Below, one piece after another: positions 59,136-64,000 of a DNA stretch of 64,000 bases. The first letter of the stretch is position 1. Every line of letters starts with the position of its first letter. The translations under genes were made by a program, and so were the position numbers. The notes beneath the pieces are model-generated. The model was not told the origin of the DNA. It saw nothing but the letters and a program-made list of their open reading frames with translations, and did not search any database. The stretch comes from Exophiala sp. HKRS030 (lineage: Eukaryota > Ascomycota > Eurotiomycetes > Chaetothyriales > Herpotrichiellaceae): assembly GCA_023897205.1 (NCBI GenBank), contig JAHWDD010000007.1:3658001-3722000 (forward strand). The letters are read 5' to 3'.

Positions 59136-59441
59136 TTGCTACTACATCTATACCATCTGCAAGACCTCTGCCTAGCTACTGAAGATCTGAAAGTAGCCGC
59201 CGAACCCCGTCCATGCGACCGTTCAACATACTCGGCATGTCCATTGCGTTGTGCTACAGCCCAAAATGAGCGGGTTTACCCGAAACAAGCCGCGTCGATA
59301 CCGCAGTTATGGAAAGATAAGAGAAACCCACAACTGTTCTGGACATTTTGGACAGCTTTAGCCATTTTTGTTCTCACGATTTTCGCAACAGCTGCTTCAG
59401 CTGTTCAGACAGTGTTCACGGTATTGGCTTATTATAAATAA
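59136..59441 (+). pseudogene. Fragment of a fungal membrane-tailed protein
   Basis: An open frame of 101 codons whose last 45 residues (LWKDKRNPQLFWTFWTALAI, then a hydrophobic helix and AYYK) look like the membrane tail found at the C-terminus of various large fungal proteins. The residues before it show no domain and the frame begins without a convincing start. It is most simply a 3' remnant of a lost or rearranged gene, or the last exon of one whose other exons I cannot find. Low certainty. Confidence 0.35.
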
Positions 59442-59660
59442 AGAAAGCCTGCGTTTTTTACCCTAATGGACTTGTTACTATCGAGATCATCCCTCAGGTC
59501 CCACAGGGTTGGTAGGAGGGCATCGTCAAGTCATCGGAGCTGGCGTGCGCTTCGTTCGATACATCACTCACTCAGTCTTGCAACCTCCAACTTCTCTCCT
59601 TAAGTCTCTTTGCTCCTTCCCGAACTTCTTTCGAGGAATGCTCAGAATGAGTAGGATCTT

Positions 59661-60323
59661 TCAGATCAGCGAAATTTTGCCCTGAGAGTCCTTGGCCAGC
59701 GTAAAGGTCTTGTAGGAAGCTATTGGAATGTTTGTGTTGGGCACAAGTTCCAAGTTGATTCCCTCATGCGTCACAACAACGATATCTGTTCTTTTCCTTT
59801 GTTCTGGGTCAGTCACACTCTGTAGTTGCTGAGAGGTATTCCAAAGAAGTTTCAAGATCCGAGTTTTTCGAACAGCGACAGCTTGATCCGTGGGGTCCCA
59901 TTCGCCTTTCTTCTCGAACCACTTCGGAGGCAGACTTTGGATCTGAGATTCCAGTTCGGGGAATTTTGCAAGGAGGTCTGCAGGTGATGATCCGGTGTTA
60001 CAGGGCAAATCACTGATCTCCTGTAGATCCGGATTGAGCACTAAACTCACGCCTCTTGTCCGAGCACCCTTGCCGGAACCTTTTGGGTAGTGGGCGGGGC
60101 TTAGAACTCGATGGAAAGCCGCGAGAGAGGTCTCAATGGTTCGACAAAGAGGAGATGCGAAGATGGCTCCCACTGAATCGGTATTGTTCTGGACAAACTG
60201 CCGCCCTAGGGCTTCTGCAAAATCAAGGCCACGGTGAGTCAATTGCGCATCAGCAATGTTGGGGTCCTGGCGAAGATTGTGGAGACCTTCGGCGTGGCGA
60301 ACTAGATGGACTCTTCCTGACAT
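59661..60323 (-). CDS. Histidine phosphatase (phosphoglycerate mutase family)
   Basis: Single exon, 220 residues. The N-terminal phosphohistidine motif LVRHAEGLHN is at residues 7-16, followed by LTHRGLDFAEALG, the FASPLCRTIET arginine motif and, near the C-terminus, VVVTHEGIN with the second catalytic histidine. This is the RHG histidine phosphatase fold. Fungal copies act on varied small phosphate esters and the natural substrate is not known. No signal peptide is visible, so it is probably cytosolic. Confidence 0.88.
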   Translation of the reverse strand: MSGRVHLVRHAEGLHNLRQDPNIADAQLTHRGLDFAEALGRQFVQNNTDSVGAIFASPLCRTIETSLAAFHRVLSPAHYPKGSGKGARTRGVSLVLNPDLQEISDLPCNTGSSPADLLAKFPELESQIQSLPPKWFEKKGEWDPTDQAVAVRKTRILKLLWNTSQQLQSVTDPEQRKRTDIVVVTHEGINLELVPNTNIPIASYKTFTLAKDSQGKISLI

Positions 60324-61647
60324 AGTGCTCTATCTTTGGGGATCGGACGAGGACAGATACGTAGCTCTACAAAGGATGTTTCAAACACCGAGAGCAATTT
60401 GGAGCGATGGAATATCGAAGAACTCCTGTGATTGTTAAATATGAAGAATGCTAGCGCTCGTCAGCCTGAATAACTGTTCAGCTGCGTCCAATTACAGATT
60501 TTTTTCGCACATCAAAAGCACACCTCCCTCGAATTCTAAAGCCCACGAATCGCCCAATCATGGTCAGGTGGAGTACCTCACGACCTTCTTTACCGAAAGA
60601 ACCTACATATCGAATTTGCCGTCTGGAATCGAGCCTGGTTATTGAAGGTTGCTCAGCTACTTCGTATCGGCTCCCAGCCTCAGATCCATGGCTTTCCAAG
60701 GACTGCAAAGCTGAAGGACACCAAGCCTAGAAATTTGGTCTATGCAGCGGAAAGAGGCTTTCCGACTGCTCCAGACTCTTCCCCACTGCTTGGCATCCCC
60801 TCGTTCTATATAGATACAGAATTAATTTTGAGCGAGGCTGTTGCCTTTCGTAGTAACATTGAGAAGAGATGGTGAAGTCGAGTGAAGGGCCTCGTATCGC
60901 GCGAAAACAGGTTATGATTCAGGCTCGGCGTTCCTGCGAATTGGCCCCTTTTCCGAACGCCCAGACCGTATATGCCAAGAGCTGTCCTTGACAATTTCAT
61001 TCTGCCTACATGTGCCCACGCGAAGCTGCCAGACAGTGGAAAATCAGATATCATCCGGCGGCGCTAAGCTCAACGGCCAATACGTCTTGTAGGGCTGTGT
61101 CACGAATACGACAAGCATATAAGCTAAGAGGTCGAAAATCCCGTCATGAAATAACAGGATTCTTAGTCTCCGAAGGGCTGTTGACCTCTTCCTGACGGGC
61201 TGAGTTTGTCTTTGCGGATAGCTGCCCGGCCCACCGCCCCGGATGCTGAAGTGTGCTCCCGTGACGGATATGGCACGAGACTCATGTTGCCTTGGTGTGG
61301 TAACTGAAAGATATACGAGTCTGCGCAATTGTTCCTCTGCATGGGACACTGGTGGCGCTGGTCATCGACTGTTGTTGGCTTTGAAGACCCATCAATATCA
61401 CTCCCGAAGGTGTAGATGGTACGCAAGCTCGTACCCGGCGTGAATCGACACATTGGACCCTTGAACTTGTGACTGAAATTGAAGTATTACTGTTACTTCT
61501 GTCTTGATTCCGTCAAGGTACCCTGCCACCTGTATCAAGGCTGTCAAAAGCTTTTGCAGATTGTTGAATAGGATCAAGTCTATAAAGGAACTACTACCCT
61601 ATAAGTCGAATAAAAGGTCCTTCCCTTCAATGGCTCTTCGTAACAAA
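60324..61647. other. Intergenic spacer before the M4 protease
   Basis: About 1.3 kb. Several small frames on both strands (60448-60645, 60642-60875, 61044-61349, 61163-61453) show no recognisable content. The protease frame is open upstream of 61648 to 61504, but those codons look like leader. Confidence 0.4.
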
Positions 61648-62861
61648 ATGGCTCCTCTTTGTTGTATCATTCCACAAGATCTACTTCAACAAGTAATTGA
61701 CAAGGAGAAGCACCACAGGATGTCATCGACAGTTGTGCAGTCACCATCGAAGAAACCAAAAGTAGACAGGAAGCGCGAATTCAGTACAGGCAGAGCATCC
61801 TCTCAGCGCAACAGCAAATGGTCCCTGAAGGTATCATTCCAAATTTCATCCACGAGGCTCTTGCTCAGAGTGCCGCAACTGCTGATCTACGTCAAGCATC
61901 CCTCGATACCCTTGCAGCCCGTGTTAGGCATCGTCCAGCTCCCGGGCTGAGGATCACAACTTGAATCGAACAGTCTACGATGCTCACAATTCTACTAGAC
62001 GAAACCCTCCTCGTGACAGGGTCTTAATCAAGGAGGGGGGATCTCATCGCCCCGGCAGCAGATCCAAGCCAGGACCCGAATGAGTGCTACATCGGCTTCA
62101 AGAAGACGTACGATTTCTACTTCGAAAAGTTTGGACGCGACTCCATCGATGGGCGCGGCCTGCCTCTTGTTGGCTTCGTGCACTTTGGCAGGCGCTTCCA
62201 AAATGCCTTCTGGGATGGACAGCAAATGATCTTCGGCGACGGCGACGGAGTCGTCTTCAATGGGTTCACAGACGAGCTTGATGTCATCGCTCACGAACTC
62301 ACCCACGGTGTCATCGACCACACCTGTCCTCTCGAATATGAGTTCCAGAGCGGCGCTCTCAACGAGCATATCGCCGACGTCTTCGGCATCATGGTAAAGC
62401 AATGGGGAGAAGACCCTGAAAATCCCAAGACAGCAGAGCAATCGAACTGGCTGATCGGAGAGGGCATCTGGGTTTCCGCTGGCAGTAACAGAGCTCTCCG
62501 TGACATGGCGAACCCCGGCACCGCCTACGTCAGCCCTCGCAAAGATCCGCAGCCTGCGCATTGGGATGATTTCAAAAAGCTTCCTTTCGAGAGAGATGAG
62601 GGCGGCGTGCACATCAACTCCGGCATTCCAAACCGCGCCTTCTACTTGGCATCGACCCTGATCGGTGGATTTACCTGGGAGGGCTCGGGTCAGATCTGGT
62701 ACAAAGCCATGATGAGTGGGGAGCTCGGCACTCACGCGACGTTCAAGGAATTTGCGGATCTTACCATTGCAAATGCTGGTGAGCATAAGGATAAGATCCA
62801 GCAGGCGTGGGATACTGTTGGGTACCCATTCCCAGAAACCGATGACAGGAACGAGTTGTAG
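61648..62861 (+). CDS. M4 (thermolysin-like) metalloprotease, with three frameshifts
   Basis: Reads as about 404 residues from the ATG at 61648 (MAPLCCIIPQDLLQ; an in-frame ATG at 61630 is possible) if three indels are allowed: one base missing near 61704, one missing near 61961, and one extra G in the G6 run at 62035-62040. The repaired frame runs through PNFIHEALAQS, RTVYDAHN and ECYIGFKKTYDFYFEKFGR into an intact peptidase domain. That domain has the zinc motif HELTH with VIDHT, the third ligand in GALNEHIADVFG and the catalytic histidine in GGVHINSGIPN. M4 enzymes cleave at bulky hydrophobic residues. No secretion signal is visible. It has no introns and M4 is patchy in fungi, so bacterial origin is possible. 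Three indels in 350 bases could also mean a true pseudogene. Confidence 0.75.
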
Positions 62862-62961
62862 GCTTGAATGATCCTGGAGGGCTTAGGATAATTTGGGTCA
62901 ATAAAGACTGAGATTTTATGACGCTAGCCAGGAATTTCCAAATACTTGATGTTGGCTCCCT

Positions 62962-64000
62962 CTAGGCGGAATCAGTCCTCGCTTGATTGATCAAGCTGAC
63001 CAAAGCCGCGCCTCCACCATATTCATTATCCTCGTCGGTCGATCCAGTTGGATTGGCGATTGGTGGACCTTCTCGAGTACTACAAACCCCAACAACATGA
63101 GGCCCTACTTCGTTTGCCCATGTACCCCAGATCGGACCGCCTGACATTCCTGCCGTAGTATCGCTAAAGTGTCCAAGTACCGAACCACTTCGACCGTTGA
63201 AGGTGAAATCTTGCTTGCTGGTGATGACCACATTACCTTGATAGACTGGTCTTTCAGTACCTGTGAGGTCTCTAGGATATCCAACCGAAGTCCATTTGAC
63301 TGTTTCGAGCCATGACTGGTCGAAATTCTTCCCACCCGCCCAGCCGATCGTGTCTCCAATTCTCTTGTCGAGTACGAGAACCACATAGTCAAATGCAGTC
63401 TGCTCATCGCTGAGGGCACCAATATTCTTCATGTATGAGTAAATCAAGGTTGTTGTAAACGTTCCCATGGTCCTGGGCCATTGTAGTAACCAGGAGAAAA
63501 TGTAATCCACCCTGCACTACCATCCGCAGCCCAATTCATACAGTGGCTGGCTGTAAGGACATGACGAGGTCCAATCATACAACCTGAACCTCTTCCCGCA
63601 GCAGTTTGGACCTTGCCTGTCAGGCGCCAAGGATATGAAGTGTCATGGAAGACAATTCGATCGTCTGGGCCAAAGATGACACTTTGCATGTCTCCACCTT
63701 TGTCTTCAAACAAGTCGTCCTTCTTCGGGGGAAGCTGGTTGCAACCCCCTGAGGATAGAATGCCGATGCCTCTGAGCCATGACTGGTTTTGCTTTTCGCA
63801 GGATCAATGAGAATAATCTCTGGGTTTGGGATTGGGTTGTCGATTTTGACACCATTGGCGTCAGTTTCAACGAATACTTGGACTCGACCATTTTCGTAGC
63901 TGAGTTTCGGTTTGTGTTTTTCATCGATCACAACATCAAGAAGTCTGATGTGAACAGGATTTTGATCACCAGTGGTAAAGGAGTCGCGGTTGTACACATC
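62962..64000 (-). CDS. Trypsin/V8-like serine protease, 5' end beyond the window, two frameshifts
   Basis: The frame is open at the right edge of the window, so the N-terminus is missing. With two missing bases restored (C5 run near 63727-63731 and CC near 63469) it reads as 346 residues. The first 85 residues (VHIRLLDVVID to EIILIDPAKSK) form an unassigned N-terminal region. The catalytic part has the histidine in GPRHVLTASHCMNW, the aspartate in AFDYVVLVLDKRIGD and the serine in TTAGMSGGPIWG, with GRGSGCMIG and VVGVCSTREG as S1-fold elements. This matches V8-like or glutamyl endopeptidase-like S1B enzymes, usually secreted. It is convergent with the M4 protease, 100 bp away. Confidence 0.75.

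Noticed and set aside
62028..62786. 252-codon minus-strand frame
   Set aside because: It is antisense to the M4 peptidase domain, whose motifs are clear on the plus strand.

Overview
The window looks like nuclear DNA of a filamentous ascomycete. Genes are spaced by 0.1-2.7 kb, introns are mostly 47-70 nt with GTRNGT donors and CTRAC/CTAAT-type branch sites, and several products belong to fungus-restricted families (Aim21, DUF3292, DUF3433, Zn2Cys6 regulator, UDP-galactopyranose mutase). Gene content fits Eurotiomycetes, possibly Chaetothyriales; the order is an inference. I see no viral, transposon, CRISPR, rRNA or tRNA feature, though tRNAs were not scanned exhaustively.

0-23 kb is mainly conserved cellular genes: a cupin protein, a MYND protein, Prp4-type splicing kinase, a four-exon FAD oxidoreductase, a six-exon GFA-family enzyme, GH2 beta-mannosidase, a conserved fungal protein, a six-exon triose-phosphate-type transporter, and UDP-galactopyranose mutase (cell-wall galactofuranose). 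23-40 kb holds an Aim21-type actin-patch protein, a U2-snRNP SURP/CID protein (a second splicing factor), a RING-like protein, a short-chain dehydrogenase and, convergent with it, a Zn2Cys6 regulator. 40-44 kb holds three poorly characterised genes: a small gene next to a (CTTG)n microsatellite, a small divergent protein kinase, and a small gene of uncertain splicing. 44-53 kb holds DUF3292, DUF3433 and SEC11 signal peptidase genes. 53-64 kb is accessory in character: two membrane proteins of unknown function, a second dehydrogenase, a histidine phosphatase, and two convergent proteases (M4 thermolysin-like and trypsin/V8-like, the latter running off the right edge).

The strongest cross-window signal is technical or mutational. 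At least seven otherwise well-preserved genes carry single-base frameshifts, twelve in all. Eleven read as one missing base, mostly in or beside short C/G runs, and one as an extra G in a G6 run. Reading across them restores long conserved proteins, so several apparently short ORFs here are parts of larger genes. Other points of interest are a 48-nt in-frame intron in the Prp4 gene, a GC-AG intron in the DUF3292 gene, a kinase gene with mostly GTC donors, a microsatellite immediately upstream of a gene lacking a visible ATG, and a 9-bp motif TACGGAGTA/TACTCCGTA repeated only between genes.
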